Assembly (NCBI RefSeq): GCF_963678635.1 | Contig: NC_087063.1 | Location: 60,706,759-60,770,758 of the forward strand | Source of the DNA: Symsagittifera roscoffensis | Lineage: Eukaryota > Xenacoelomorpha > Acoela > Convolutidae | Length of the DNA: 64,000 bases | Reading direction: 5' to 3' | In this document: positions 51,032 to 62,910 of the stretch, piece by piece | Numbering within the stretch: the first letter of the stretch is position 1 | Layout: every line of letters begins with the position of its first letter | Notes under the pieces: generated by a model | Told to the model about the DNA's origin: nothing | The model's database searches: none | The model's input: the letters and a program-made list of their open reading frames with translations, nothing else | Translations under genes and position numbers: made by a program

Positions 51032-52504
51032 ACGCACACCAACTCAGGTGTCTTACCAAATGGGATTGGGAATTAAGTAGGTCGATTGAGTAGGTCCTAC
51101 AACACACAAAGGAAAAACTGAGGCTGATAAAATGCAACTTATTATCACCTTACCAGACCACTTAACATAACAGCGAAACCACCTAATCGATAGACTTATG
51201 AGAGGAACGGGGTGTTACCAAGAGGGTGACGAGTCAGGCAAGTCGGTTGAATTCACACAACACACACGGAAAAATCTGAGCCTGAAAAAACTTAGCTTAA
51301 TTTGCCTAATTTCACACTAACAGACCTCCTAACTCGGGTTTGATATCAACTACAGCAAAGTTTTACTGATTTTTGGGGTTACTTTTTGGAATATTTTTGG
51401 CAAAAATTGAGATTTTTTCTCAAATTTTTTTGCAGTTTTGAGTCAGCGGGTTCGAGTTATTCACTTGTTCGTTGTGTATGTTCCGTTCCGATCACAAGGA
51501 TCCTGAGTCCCTGAAAATTTTAGTCAAAATTTTTGGTCAAAAATTTTGGTATCGAGAAAAAAACTAGATCAATTTGTCTACGTATCAATTGCACATATTT
51601 CAGTTTCGAGAAAAAGTAGTTTTCTGGTTTAAGAACAAAATATTTGGTATCGAGAAATTTTTAGAGCTCGGAGCTCGCTTTGAGTCGGAAAAGAATATAG
51701 AACATCTTTTTCAATTTGATAGCATCAAGTTTTAAAAAATTTGTCGGACAAGTTTTGAAGACGGAGCGATCACCGGGAAAAAATCCGAAAACTCAGCTCC
51801 ACGTCGACCAAAAAATCACAATCAGAATACCTGAAAAGGCCTGTGCGTCTGCTTTTTCGGATGTCGGCTTAAAGGCTCATCGACTGCACCCAACACTTTC
51901 GGCCAACGTCTTCATCAAAGCTACCCATTTAACTAGAGCAAAAAGATAAAATTCTAGCAACCCATTCCAACACTGTGCACATAAAGTTTTGGCTGTTTTC
52001 AATTTTTTTAAAGCTGAAAATGACCCCCATCCACACTTTCGATGTAAGTTTTCAACTTGGCAAAAAAATTGAAAGAATCGAGAGCAATGAAAAAAATATC
52101 CAAAACAAAGATCCAATGCAATTATATCAGACGTTTTTGCTTTTAGGAGCATTTCGCAAAAGAGATATACAAGCGAAATAAATTCCGTTTGGCCTTATAA
52201 TTCAAATTGTATAAATCGATCGCATAGGCCTCAAAATTTTCAAGGGATAGACTTTTGTCCGATACATTGTTGTTTGAAGACAAATTCGAGAAGTTCATTT
52301 TTTTTGATGTCAGAGAGAGAATGGTAATCAAACATCTTCATTCTACCATTAGCGTCAAAGACAGGACTTCACTATGGAGCTGTTCTTTTTTCTTTTTTTT
52401 TTCTTTTTTCGTTTTTGATTTAAAATATAACTTTATGCAGCGAATCAATTTTGGTGTTTAGTTGAGGTTTTCCAGTGCATTGCTTAAATTTGAGTCACCG
52501 ACGA

Positions 52505-52610
52505 ATTTGAGTCACCGACTAACTGGGGGTAGTCGCCGACGAATAGGATACACTCCGGAAGGATACACTCGGTAGGATACACTCGGTCCTGAAGGATACA
52601 CTCAGTCCCT
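52505..52610 (+). repeat. Short tandem words at the end of the array
   Basis: GAGTCACCGAC is repeated about three times and GGATACACTC four times at 8-20-bp spacing, exactly where homology to the 3.8-kb units ends. This suggests replication slippage at the array boundary. Confidence 0.7.
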
Positions 52611-53060
52611 TGTAGGGTGCCCGCTCCAATCTCTCAAAATCTCAAAAAAAAATAAAAATAATGGAATGAAACATTTGATTTAACAACAATTATTTCTCGG
52701 CAAATAGTTCAGTTTAACAGATAATTCGGAGCAGTTTGAACCATTCATAACATCAACAATTTATAGCTGCAAATTCAAAACAAGCTCTCAAAACGGTGGT
52801 ATTTGCACTCGAGACAAATTGCGCTGTTTTTGGAGGTCAGACTTAATCAAGTCTGAACCGTGTTAGAGAGAAAAACAGTTAAAATAGGGTATCGCCTCCT
52901 TTTTTTAGTATGTTATAACATGGGTAGCTGGGTTGCTCGAACCTACGCCGTACCGGTCAGCTACAATGCCTAGCTTTCGTCTTGGACCGCTTGGCCTTCT
53001 GGTCTTATGACGTCGAAGTAACGTTTAGTTTATATGCATTGATAGTTTCACAGTTTCGTT
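52611..53060. other. No gene recognised
   Basis: Spacer between the tandem array and the LINE remnant. It is AT-rich and no domain or repeat family was seen. Confidence 0.35.
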
Positions 53061-54740
53061 TCGGTTATATGCATTTACTTTCGCGCTGCAACAAAAAGAG
53101 AGGACCAAGAATAGAGTGCAGCCTGTATTTAGACAACCCCGTATTCAGACTCGTCAGTAATTAGATAAATACTGTATGAACCAATCAGAATCGAGAAAAG
53201 ACATTAATAATCCAAAATAAAAAATAATTATTTATTAATTTCTTCTGTCTCGATTCTGATTGGTTGAAACAGTATTTGTCTAAATACTGACGAGTCTGAA
53301 TACGCGGTTGTCTAAATACTGATATGTAACCACCAAGAATCGAGCCCTGCGGCACTTCTTTTGATATTGTTTGCTGACTACTAGACAGGATGTCATTAAT
53401 TTTGACGCGAACTGTTCCCTTTTCTAAATATGACGATATCAGTTTCAACAATTTGTCGTGCACGCCAAGACGGAAAAGCTGAGACAAAAGAACGCCGTGG
53501 TCGACCTTATCGAACGCTTTTTCAAAGTCGGTATAAATTACCTTTTTATCACTTTGATTTTCTATTCCTTTGTAGATGTCGTCCAGAAAACACAGAAGTT
53601 GAGTCACACAAGATTGATACTTCTGAATCCGTGCTGGGCTTCATTCAGTTCACTTCGTAGAAATTCATAGAGGTCGAGAAAGATACACCTTTGAAGAAAT
53701 TTTAAGGTTAAGGACAGTAGTGATACTGGTCTTTAGTTTTCGATGTTTTCTTTGTTTTTCTTTTTGTGGACAGGTATTACATGAGCCTTATTCCAAGCGC
53801 GAGGAGAAATTTGCTGGACTTTGTAGAAAACTTGGTGCATTGAATGGGCAAGGCTATGTCAAGTTTTCTCAAGACGACTGCTCGTATCTGATCTTGACCA
53901 TGGCTTTCGATACATCCTGGTTTTCAAGAATATACGATATCCTACTTTCTGCAATTGAAGTTCCAGTGATATTGAATAATTAAAAACTGGATCAGTGCTG
54001 CTGATAAATACACTATGGAAGAAGTCTGCAAATAGTTCGGCCTTTTTTTGTGTGATCACGAGCAACACGAAAACAGTGAGTGGTAGTTCCATTCTGTTTA
54101 CAGCCCTATGATGCTTCAGTATTTTGTTTTCTGAAAGAACGACCAAGTAGTCTGCATAATCTGCACTAACTTTTTTTCTATTTCCGTTTATAATTTGATG
54201 GATCTTAGACTTTTTTTCTAAAGTGATCAACTGAGGTTTTGAGGCACGCTGTTCTACGATGACGTGTTCGTGTAGGTACAAATCTCGAAAACGTTCCCTT
54301 GATGCACTGAACCCATTCATAAAACAGATTGCTTACTTTTGACCTGCAGAAGCCTACGAATGGGTTGCTTAGCAGATATTCCGATATTCCAGCAAACTTT
54401 GCTGTATAGAAGCTGAAAATCGAATTGGGGACAACCGGTTTTTTAGAACCTGTGAGTAAGAGCTCATGCTCTCTTGTTTACTTACTGTTTGATGCAAAAC
54501 TTCGGTTTTTGAATTAAAAGCTCTGATAATTTTTTCAATTTTTTCTCAACTGCTGGTTCACTTTTTTGTATCATCAATTGATCTTTTGATCCATTTTTTG
54601 CACATTCATTGCAGATCAGGAGATTTTTTCTGACAAAGTTGAGAGCCTCAAGAGTTTTTGAGTCAAAACCTGTACATTTCACCGACCAGTGCATCACTCG
54701 GTGCACGAGAAGCAACAAAATCATTGAATCACTTCCCATA
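53061..54740 (-). pseudogene. Decayed non-LTR retrotransposon (LINE)
   Basis: On the minus strand, 54739-54482 resembles a PHD/zinc-type ORF1 segment (WSVKCTGFDSKTLEAL and LLICNECAK). 54320-53859 contains the linker before RT (KKAELFADFFHSVF). 53607-53332 encodes the RT core, with YTDFEKAFDKVDHGVLL (first catalytic Asp) and VPQGSILG. After a foldback insertion, the RT resumes near 53112 with ILGPLFLL and then decays. The catalytic FADD region is absent. The layout fits jockey/CR1-like LINEs. Several frame changes make it inactive. Confidence 0.75.
53113..53331. mobile_element. 219-bp foldback MITE inserted in the LINE RT
   Basis: Near-complementary arms of ~70 bp (GTATTTAGACAACC...GGTTGTCTAAATAC) flank a short AT-rich centre. 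ACCAAGAAT at 53104-53112 is repeated at 53332-53340, a 9-bp target duplication. Removing one copy plus the insert rejoins the RT motif. A 9-bp duplication is typical of MULE/Mutator-type transposons, so it may have been mobilised by such an element. Confidence 0.85.
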
Positions 54741-55097
54741 TTCTTCGTGCAAGTGAAGCAATTTTTTTTCTTAAGGTATGACTGAAAAAGAATGACGCTA
54801 TTTCTATTACAAAAGTTGGTTTCGAAAAATCTAATTCGATCTGAACTATCAAATATAATCTTTTATCCCAACCGAAGCCCCTCCGAGATAATTAAACCTC
54901 TGGAGGCACAACTGCTAAGAAGAGACTCAAACTTTACTTTTTCCTATCTCTTTCTTTCTTTGACAACTTATTCTTGTTATGCAATCGGTTCTTCTTGGAC
55001 AAATGCCAGAGTTAGCTTTGATGGCTGATAACGGTTGTAAGATAGCAAAATTCCGATTTCGCCGATGGATGAACTTCTCCGAGGTTTTCAATCAGTG

Positions 55098-55118
55098 ACA
55101 CACACACACACACACACA
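55098..55118 (+). repeat. CA microsatellite
   Basis: About ten CA dinucleotides, directly at the 3' side (minus sense) of the diverged ~209-aa family copy. Confidence 0.9.
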
Positions 55119-55129
55119 AACCTACAAGA

Positions 55130-55521
55130 CTGTTTTCTTTTGGATATGAGGTTCTTCTTGACTTCAACTATCAAGATACCTGTTTTTAGGAGTTCCTTCT
55201 TGATATCGGGGCAGTATTTCTCTGTGAATACACAATAGCCGAAATTTAGTTCTTCAATTTTGATAAAATTTTTATTAATCTCTGGGTGCTGCAGGGTCTA
55301 TAATGGTTGCTTCGATGGGGCGATATTGAACTACTCATAACGTCGTGCCAAATTATCAGGTTCTTTTCTTTACGGAGGCTGCCGTATTGAAGAAGATACT
55401 GGAGTCGCGTGAGCGTGTTCTTTGCTTCGGGGCTTAGCAATAATCCACGAATTGACAAGATTGTCTTTTTTAACTTTTTCGTTTGGAGTATCGCAAGGAT
55501 TCGATTGCTATTGAAACACAA
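55130..55521 (-). pseudogene. Diverged relative of the ~209-aa family, frameshifted
   Basis: From 55521 the minus strand encodes NLIIWHDVMSSS, then H-x-SN and a CSTQRL segment, parallel to HLVIWYDAIN, HSSN and RLST in the array copies. After a frame change near 55248 it continues LNFGYCVFTEKYCPDI, then KTGIL and LISKRK, again parallel to the array copies. The N-terminal block is not readable. It lies upstream of the LINE on the same strand. Confidence 0.6.
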
Positions 55522-56630
55522 CTGGCGCCAATAATTCGGGTCATCAATAAGATAGGTTCAGAAATGATAGTTGAATAAATTGAGAATGGTCTTCTGTCGG
55601 AATGTAAAATCCCTTGGTAATTGGGGCTACCCAAGAGGAATAACCCGATCTAGCATCCATGAAACAATCATTTCAAATCTATTTGATAAGAACTATAGGC
55701 AATTATTTTGAATATTTTTCTGGGCTGGGTAATGTTGCCTCACCCTCAAGCTACGAGCACGGACCTTTCGATTGGGAGACAGGGGCATAACCACTTCAGC
55801 ACTGCGGAGACGTAGCCACTTCATCAAAAGCAAATCGAATAGCTTTCCGTGAATAGGGTCATCCAGGAGTTTTATCAAATAGTTGTAACGTTAGATGCTC
55901 GAGGGGCACTACTTTTTGTTCACAAATCCTTGAACATGTCGACGTGTAGCTTTTCAAGGTGATTCGTTCGCTGCAATTGATATGAATGGGTAATGGGATG
56001 AAAAAGATCGAGATTTATCTTGAAAGATTTGAATATTGGTTCTATAGATTGATTCTATAGAATCAATATTAAAGATTGGTTCTATATCATCCAGAAAATT
56101 ACTGAATTATGTTTTCCGCTGGTCGTTGTTTTTTTTTGGAAAAAAAGGTTGCTTTGCATTATACAGATGAATGAGCCCATCTCTGTCTAGGCCATCTATA
56201 GCTCTTTGTGCAGTTTCAACATATTTGATTTTGGCTGAAGCTTACTTATCAACTGCGCTGCAGATGGTGATCTTATGAAATGTGCTACGATATTAAGTTC
56301 ACCTTCAGGAAGTTCAATTTTTGCGGGTTAGATGATATTCAATTTAATTATGATGATCCGATCGTTTTTCATACAGTTGTACTGTTTTTGAAAAACTTCA
56401 TCTGTGGTAGTAGCTTTTTCATCATGTATTTGTTTTTACCATGCTGTTGCACGTATGCATTATACAATTTGTAAGTTCTCAATATAGTGTGGATTCTGCA
56501 TGCTCTGCGTGATTTTACGGTTGATTTTAAGATGGTTCAATCTCTGCTGGCTGCAATTAAACACCAGGACTTAGTTAACAAAATTTCAGTATTAACTAAT
56601 ATTGAACATTTTCATCAACGTTAAGTCGTA
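55522..56630. other. Upstream region of the hexosaminidase gene, no other gene seen
   Basis: AT-rich. An 18-bp perfect palindrome, TTGATTCTATAGAATCAA, lies at 56049-56066, with TTGGTTCTATA words on both sides. No obvious TATA-initiator pair was identified just upstream of 56631. Confidence 0.4.
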
Positions 56631-59195
56631 ATGAAAAGCTGGCTTTTACATAGTGTAATTATCTCTCTTGTTTTGCAGAGTATTCTTTGTTATGTACCAA
56701 ATGCAATTTCCCAAACTAGAGGCAAGGTCTGGCCACAGCCGAATAATATGCAGCAGACAAGTGAAGTTTTGGAAGTTTCTGGAAAAGTGGCGTGGAAAAT
56801 AGCACAAATTGGATATTGGGCATGGCAAGGTGAGATCAGTTTTCTTCTCATATTTCACATAACTTATATGTCAAAATTTAAAATTTGAAACAAATTATTT
56901 TTGACGCTTCTTTAAGAGGAGTTGGTTGCGTTTAAGAGTCTAAAACGTAGTGAATACTCTTATATAGTTCTTGGTGATTTTTTCTTTTTTTTTTCTGGAA
57001 AGTCTTTAAAAATTTGTTTAATTTTTGCGGTTTGACTATTGATTTCTTTTCGAGTTCACTTCATTTCCTTTATTAAAAAAGGCAAACTCCACTCTCGAAC
57101 AGCAAAAAAATGTAAAGGTCGCGAAAAACTTGATCGACGTGTTGTTCCAAAAGTGGAGTTTTTATTAACAAATTTATCAGCGAAAAAAAGTTTACCTCTT
57201 GATCTCCAGTTTTCTCAAATTGGACTAATTTTGTCGAAAAAGCGTCGATAACATTTTTTTTTTGAAATTGAAAGAGCTTTAAAGCCATATTTTTTGGTTA
57301 CTCGAAATTTGAATTTTTTTTCAAAAAAGAAGCCAATATTTTTTTTCTATTTCCTTGCATTCATGACTCTTTTCCAACTGTCTGTTGACCATGTTTAAAT
57401 TAAATACCAGAGAAATTGAGATATTAAGAAGAATCGCATAATAAAAAAAGGGAAGTACTATACTCCGAGGCCAAAATGTTTCCTGGCTCAGTTTGCTGGC
57501 TTCGTAACTAAATTGAAAGGTATTAACCACACGGGCAAGCTTAATCTAAAAAAGGGAAATGCCTAAGCGATTCATATTCTCGATTTGACATGTTCCTCGG
57601 AATTAAAACACACGGAAGCTATCGAAAATGATTTACAAAACCAAATTAGTATTGCCTAACAAGAAATAATATAGCTGTCATACTTTTTTTTGTTAGTGAC
57701 ATTATTTGGGAATTCCAAAATCGCGAATTTTTAGCCTGCGAATCTGCGAAGTATCTAAGTCATAAAATTGATTATGATTTACGAAATTCTCGAACTAATT
57801 TTAAGCTGTGTTGTAGATCGATGTGACATCATTGAAAAAAGCATCACAAGACACCGCAGATGGATCGAAGCAGAGGCGGTGGGCCAGTATCACACACCTG
57901 CATACAAATCAGTCGTGGAGCGCATCTCAGTCAAAGTTGCTCAAGGATGCACTGATGCGTATCCTGATGAAAATATGGACGAGAGCTACTCGATTACAGT
58001 GTCAGCTCCCGAAGTTGTGATCAGTAGTGCGCAAGTGTGGGGTGCACTAAGGGCTATAGAGACTATGAGTCAGTTGATTTATCCAGATCCCCAGCATGTC
58101 AGGTTGCTTGTAAACAGGGGGTCTGTAGTGGATAAGCCAAAGTATTCGTACAGAGGATTCATGATAGACACTTCGAGACACTACATTCCAATGCAGATCA
58201 TTATGAAACAGTTAGATGCGATGGAGGCTGTGAAATTGAATGTTCTTCACTGGCATTTGACAGATGATCACAGTTTCCCTTATGTTAGTGAGGTATATCC
58301 AGAACTATCAAGAAAAGGTGCTTATAACCAACATACACATGTATATACAGCGAAGGATATCAATGAAGTGATACAAGAAGCTAGGCTACGAGGTATCCGA
58401 GTGATTCCAGAACTGGACATACCTGCCCATACGAGGTCATGGAGCAAAGGACACCCAGAGATGTTCAATCAATGCTCTAGGAAAAAGTTCAACGAAGGCA
58501 AGGGACCCTTGTTGGATATTGAAAACAGCCAAACGTTCAAAGTCTTGGAGAAGCTCATCGGTGAAATCAGCAATGTATTCAGAGATAAGAATTTCCATTT
58601 AGGAGGAGACGAGTTTTACCATGACTGTATTCCTGGAAGCACACCAAGTATTGTTAATTTCTTTCAAGAGCTGCGGAGTATTATTGGTCGAGTATCAGGC
58701 TCAACAACTATTCGAGCTATGTTTTGGCAAGACCTGCTAAAAATGGGAGCTACAGTGCCTCAAAACTCAATAGTCAACGTCTGGAAACACTGGGTTAATG
58801 ACGAACATTATCTTAAACAAGCTATTTCGACAAGTAACATCAGTATAATCGTATCGCATCCTTGGTACCTTGATAATATGTCAAGGGGTGAAAAGTGGCG
58901 ACTCAATTATGACGTGGAAATGTTCAAACAGCTTGGTGATTCGAAAGTCCGAAGTCGCGTTATAGGCGGACAGGCGTGTCTTTGGGCAGAATTTGTAGAT
59001 GCTACGAATTTTTTGCAGTGGGCGTGGCCTGACGCGGGCGGTACCGCCGAGAATCTTTGGTCCGATAAGGTACCCAGCTCCAAATCAGGAGACGTTCAAG
59101 AGAGAATGAATGAGCTCCGTTGTAGATTGATTGTAAGAGGCATACCGGCTAGACCAATTCAGGCAGGATTCTGTGACACGGAATGGGCTTACTAA
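56631..59195 (+). CDS. Beta-N-acetylhexosaminidase, lysosomal HEXA/HEXB type (GH20), two exons
   Basis: Exon 1 is 56631-56829 and exon 2 is 57817-59195. The 987-bp intron has a CAAG|GTGAGA donor and a TTGTAG| acceptor (phase 1), giving 525 aa. The enzyme removes terminal GlcNAc or GalNAc from glycoconjugates in lysosomes or outside the cell. Residues 1-20 form a signal peptide (LLHSVIISLVLQSIL). GKVWPQP (~31-37) starts the N-terminal GH20b domain. The catalytic barrel follows with DTSRHY (Arg187), HWHLTDD (211-217), DIPAHT (267-272), the acid/base pair in LGGDEF (Asp331-Glu332), PWYL (415-418) and WPDAGGTAENLWS (470-482). All key residues are present and the length is normal for the family. 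The first Met fits the signal peptide. A candidate polyadenylation signal is at 59433. Assignment to HEXA/HEXB rather than to chitinolytic hexosaminidases is by pattern. Confidence 0.93.
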
Positions 59196-60436
59196 ATTCG
59201 TCTACTTTAATTTTTTTTACTGTTTGTCAAAGTATTTCTATGATTTCCATGTTGTCTGATTGGTGACTTTATATTAGTTAAAATGGATTTTATTTCTTGA
59301 TTTTTCTTGCAAAAGAGATATAGTTGCATTAAGAAGCGTAGTGTAATTCAAGCCGAATTTTTGCCCCGATCACTGGAGGTGACAAGGAACTGAAGATTCA
59401 GGCTTTTTTTCCTCTCAAAATCAAGCCACACCAATAAACAGCTCAATATGGTTGAGTGGTACATCACAATGAAGTAATTTCTGACTTTCAGCTGAGCTAA
59501 TTTCTAATGTTTCTCGAAAATTTCTTTTTGTCGGGAAAAAGCGTTTTCAAATTTTTGTTTTTCGTCTAATTTAGATACGCTCAATCGTATTTAAACTAAA
59601 CAAACTTGAAACTTTTAAAGGAAGCCATAAGCTATCCCCTAGAGCGCTAAGACTCATCCTAACTAATTTTTAAGAGTAATGAACGTATTGAATGTTCTTA
59701 TATAGGTCGTAGTTATTTTTTTGGAAGAAATCTAAAATGCTCTAATAGCTACAGATGTGCATTCATACATTTTAATGCGTTTATGAATGCACTTAGTTAT
59801 ATATTCTTTTTTAGGTTAAATTGGAATTCATCTGCTGAAAGTTACCTAAATAGCACTCTCCAAACACGAACGTGAAAATGGCGCAAAAAATATGAACTAA
59901 TTCGATTTCGTTAAGTTGAATTTAATTTTCAGAATTCCAGTGGAATAAAAACTTATCTATTGATCCAATTTTCTCAAGTTGGGATAATGTTATCAAAAAA
60001 GCGCAGCTCTTTAATCTATCTATTATTTAATTGGCGTTTCACGTGACACATGTCTAAGAAGTCCCTATGTTGACGTGTTAAAGAAGTCCCTATTTTTGCA
60101 TGTTTCAGTTTTTTCAACGTATTAATTTTTGCATATTTAATGAAAATATTTTTGCACGTTTAAGCTATACCGTAGGTTAAAATGCTTAAGAAATTTCATT
60201 TGGCTCATGTTTAAGTCTGTTGGTCTGTTAAAAGGCCGAAAAATTGCAAAATTTTATATATACATACGTTCTATATATTCCTATATAGTGGGGTGCTGTT
60301 AAGTACATTTAGGGGTTGCAAATCTGGCGTTCAAGTATGACTGCTCAAATCCTTATATTGTTCGAGATATGGCGCTTTTATGATTTTTTAATTTTTTTTC
60401 AAAAAACCTAGAAAGAAAAAACCCAATCGAACTTGA
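56721..60436 (+). repeat. Tandem duplication, copy 1 (~3,715 bp)
   Basis: From GGCAAGGTCTGG in exon 1 to the end of the unit this matches 60437 onward. The offset is 3,716 at exon 1 and 3,715 at exon 2 because of small homopolymer differences. Only a few substitutions were seen over 3.5 kb. Confidence 0.93.
59196..60436 (+). other. 3' flank of hexosaminidase copy 1
   Basis: Contains AATAAA at 59433-59438. Otherwise no ORF or known repeat. TATATAGG-type words and CATGTTTAAGT/GTTTAAGC words are scattered from 60050. The end of the stretch is the duplication junction. Confidence 0.5.
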
Positions 60437-62910
60437 GGCAAGGTCTGGCCACAGCCGAATAATATGCAGCAGACAAGTGAAGTTTTGGAAGTTTCTGGAA
60501 AAGTGGCGTGGAAAATAGCACAAATTGGATATTGGGCATGGCAAGGTGAGATCACTTTTCTTCTCATATTTCACATAACTTATATGTCAAAATTTAAAAT
60601 TTGAAACAAATTATTTTTGACGCTTCTTTAAGAGGAGTTGGTTGCGTTTAAGAGTCTAAAACGTAGTGAATACTCTTATATAGTTCTTGGTGATTTTTTC
60701 TTTTTTTTTCTGGAAAGTCTTTAAAAATTTGTTTAATTTTTGCGGTTTGACTATTGATTTCTTTTCGAGTTCACTTCATTTCCTTTATTAAAAAAGGCAA
60801 ACTCCACTCTCGAACAGCAAAAAAATGTAAAGGTCGCGAAAAACTTGATCGACGTGTTGTTCCAAAAGTGGAGTTTTTATTAACAAATTTATCAGCGAAA
60901 AAAAGTTTACCTCTTGATCTCCAGTTTTCTCAAATTGGACTAATTTTGTCGAAAAAGCGTCGATAACATTTTTTTTTGAAATTGAAAGAGCTTTAAAGCC
61001 ATATTTTTTGGTTACTCGAAATTTGAATTTTTTTTTCAAAAAAGAAGCCAATATTTTTTTTCTATTTCCTTGCATTCATGACTCTTTTCCAACTGTCTGT
61101 TGACCATGTTTAAATTAAATACCAGAGAAATTGAGATATTAAGAAGAATCGCATAATAAAAAAAGGGAAGTACTATACTCCGAGGCCAAAATGTTTCCTG
61201 GCTCAGTTTGCTGGCTTCGTAACTAAATTGAAAGGTATTAACCACACGGGCAAGCTTAATCTAAAAAAGGGAAATGCCTAAGCGATTCATATTCTCGATT
61301 TGACATGTTCCTCGGAATTAAAACACACGGAAGCTATCGAAAATGATTTACAAAACCAGATTAGTATTGCCTAACAAGAAATAATATAGCTGTCATACTT
61401 TTTTTTGTTAGTGACATTATTTGGGAATTCCAAAATCGCGAATTTTTAGCCTGCGAATCTGCGAAGTATCTAAGTCATAAAATTGATTATGATTTACGAA
61501 ATTCTCGAACTAATTTTAAGCTGTGTTGTAGATCGATGTGACATCATTGAAAAAAGCATCACAAGACACCGCAGATGGATCGAAGCAGAGGCGGTGGGCC
61601 AGTATCACACACCTGCATACAAATCAGTCGTGGAGCGCATCTCAGTCAAAGTTGCTCAAGGATGCACTGATGCGTATCCTGATGAAAATATGGACGAGAG
61701 CTACTCGATTACAGTGTCAGCTCCCGAAGTTGTGATCAGTAGTGCGCAAGTGTGGGGTGCACTAAGGGCTATAGAGACTATGAGTCAGTTGATTTATCCA
61801 GATCCCCAGCATGTCAGGTTGCTTGTAAACAGGGGGTCTGTAGTGGATAAGCCAAAGTATTCGTACAGAGGATTCATGATAGACACTTCGAGACACTACA
61901 TTCCAATGCAGATCATTATGAAACAGTTAGATGCGATGGAGGCTGTGAAATTGAATGTTCTTCACTGGCATTTGACAGATGATCACAGTTTCCCTTATGT
62001 TAGTGAGGTATATCCAGAACTATCAAGAAAAGGTGCTTATAACCAACATACACATGTATATACAGCGAAGGATATCAATGAAGTGATACAAGAAGCTAGG
62101 CTACGAGGTATCCGAGTGATTCCAGAACTGGACATACCTGCCCATACGAGGTCATGGAGCAAAGGACACCCAGAGATGTTCAATCAATGCTCTAGGAAAA
62201 AGTTCAACGAAGGCAAGGGACCCTTGTTGGATATTGAAAACAGCCAAACGTTCAAAGTCTTGGAGAAGCTCATCGGTGAAATCAGCAATGTATTCAGAGA
62301 TAAGAATTTCCATTTAGGAGGAGACGAGTTTTACCATGACTGTATTCCTGGAAGCACACCAAGTATTGTTAATTTCTTTCAAGAGCTGCGGAGTATTATT
62401 GGTCGAGTATCAGGCTCAACAACTATTCGAGCTATGTTTTGGCAAGACCTGCTAAAAATGGGAGCTACAGTGCCTCAAAACTCAATAGTCAACGTCTGGA
62501 AACACTGGGTTAATGACGAAAATTATCTTAAACAAGCTATTTCGACAAGTAACATCAGTATAATCGTATCGCATCCTTGGTACCTTGATAATATGTCAAG
62601 GGGTGAAAAGTGGCGACTCAATTATGACGTGGAAATGTTCAAACAGCTTGGTGATTCGAAAGTCCGAAGTCGCGTTATAGGCGGACAGGCGTGTCTTTGG
62701 GCAGAATTTGTAGATGCTACGAATTTTTTGCAGTGGGCGTGGCCTGACGCGGGCGGTACCGCCGAGAATCTTTGGTCCGATAAGGTACCCAGCTCCAAAT
62801 CAGGAGACGTTCAAGAGAGAATGAATGAGCTCCGTTGTAGATTGATTGTAAGAGGCATACCGGCTAGACCAATTCAGGCAGGATTCTGTGACACGGAATG
62901 GGCTTACTAA
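60437..62910 (+). pseudogene. Hexosaminidase tandem copy 2, lacking start and signal peptide
   Basis: The exon 1 remnant is 60437-60545 (from GKVWPQP on), the intron 60546-61531 and exon 2 61532-62910. The catalytic exon is intact and differs from copy 1 by one residue: His397 becomes Asn (NDEHYL to NDENYL). The duplication breakpoint lies inside exon 1, so the ATG and the first 30 codons are missing. A TGA immediately precedes the first retained codon. It could be expressed only if a new upstream exon is spliced on; AG at the junction (CTTGAG|GC) is a possible acceptor. Without this, the product would be unsecreted or absent. All catalytic residues remain. Confidence 0.8.

Larger units (their letters stand above)
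40411..52500. repeat. Array of three ~3.7-3.9-kb tandem units plus a partial fourth
   Basis: The landmark AGCTACCCATTTAACTAGAG occurs at 40411, 44309, 47999 and 51919, and also at 33836 in the first 6.57-kb unit. The unit lengths are 3898, 3690 and 3920 bp, followed by a ~580-bp partial unit. The new junction in each repeat is GTCTGCATCAAAGCTACCC against AATCATCAAAGCTACCC in the ancestral copies, so CATCAAAGCTA is the breakpoint microhomology. The 3690-bp unit lost ~200 bp between two CTGAGSCTGAAAAAA repeats (near 47380). Confidence 0.9.

Noticed and set aside
52982-53164. 60-aa plus-strand ORF across the MITE boundary
   Set aside because: It runs across the edge of an inserted foldback element and antisense to the LINE, so it is accidental.
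57768-57816. Start of the 475-codon hexosaminidase frame in exon 2
   Set aside because: The first codons are TTG-led and belong to the intron; an acceptor at 57816 joins in phase with exon 1, which supplies the signal peptide.
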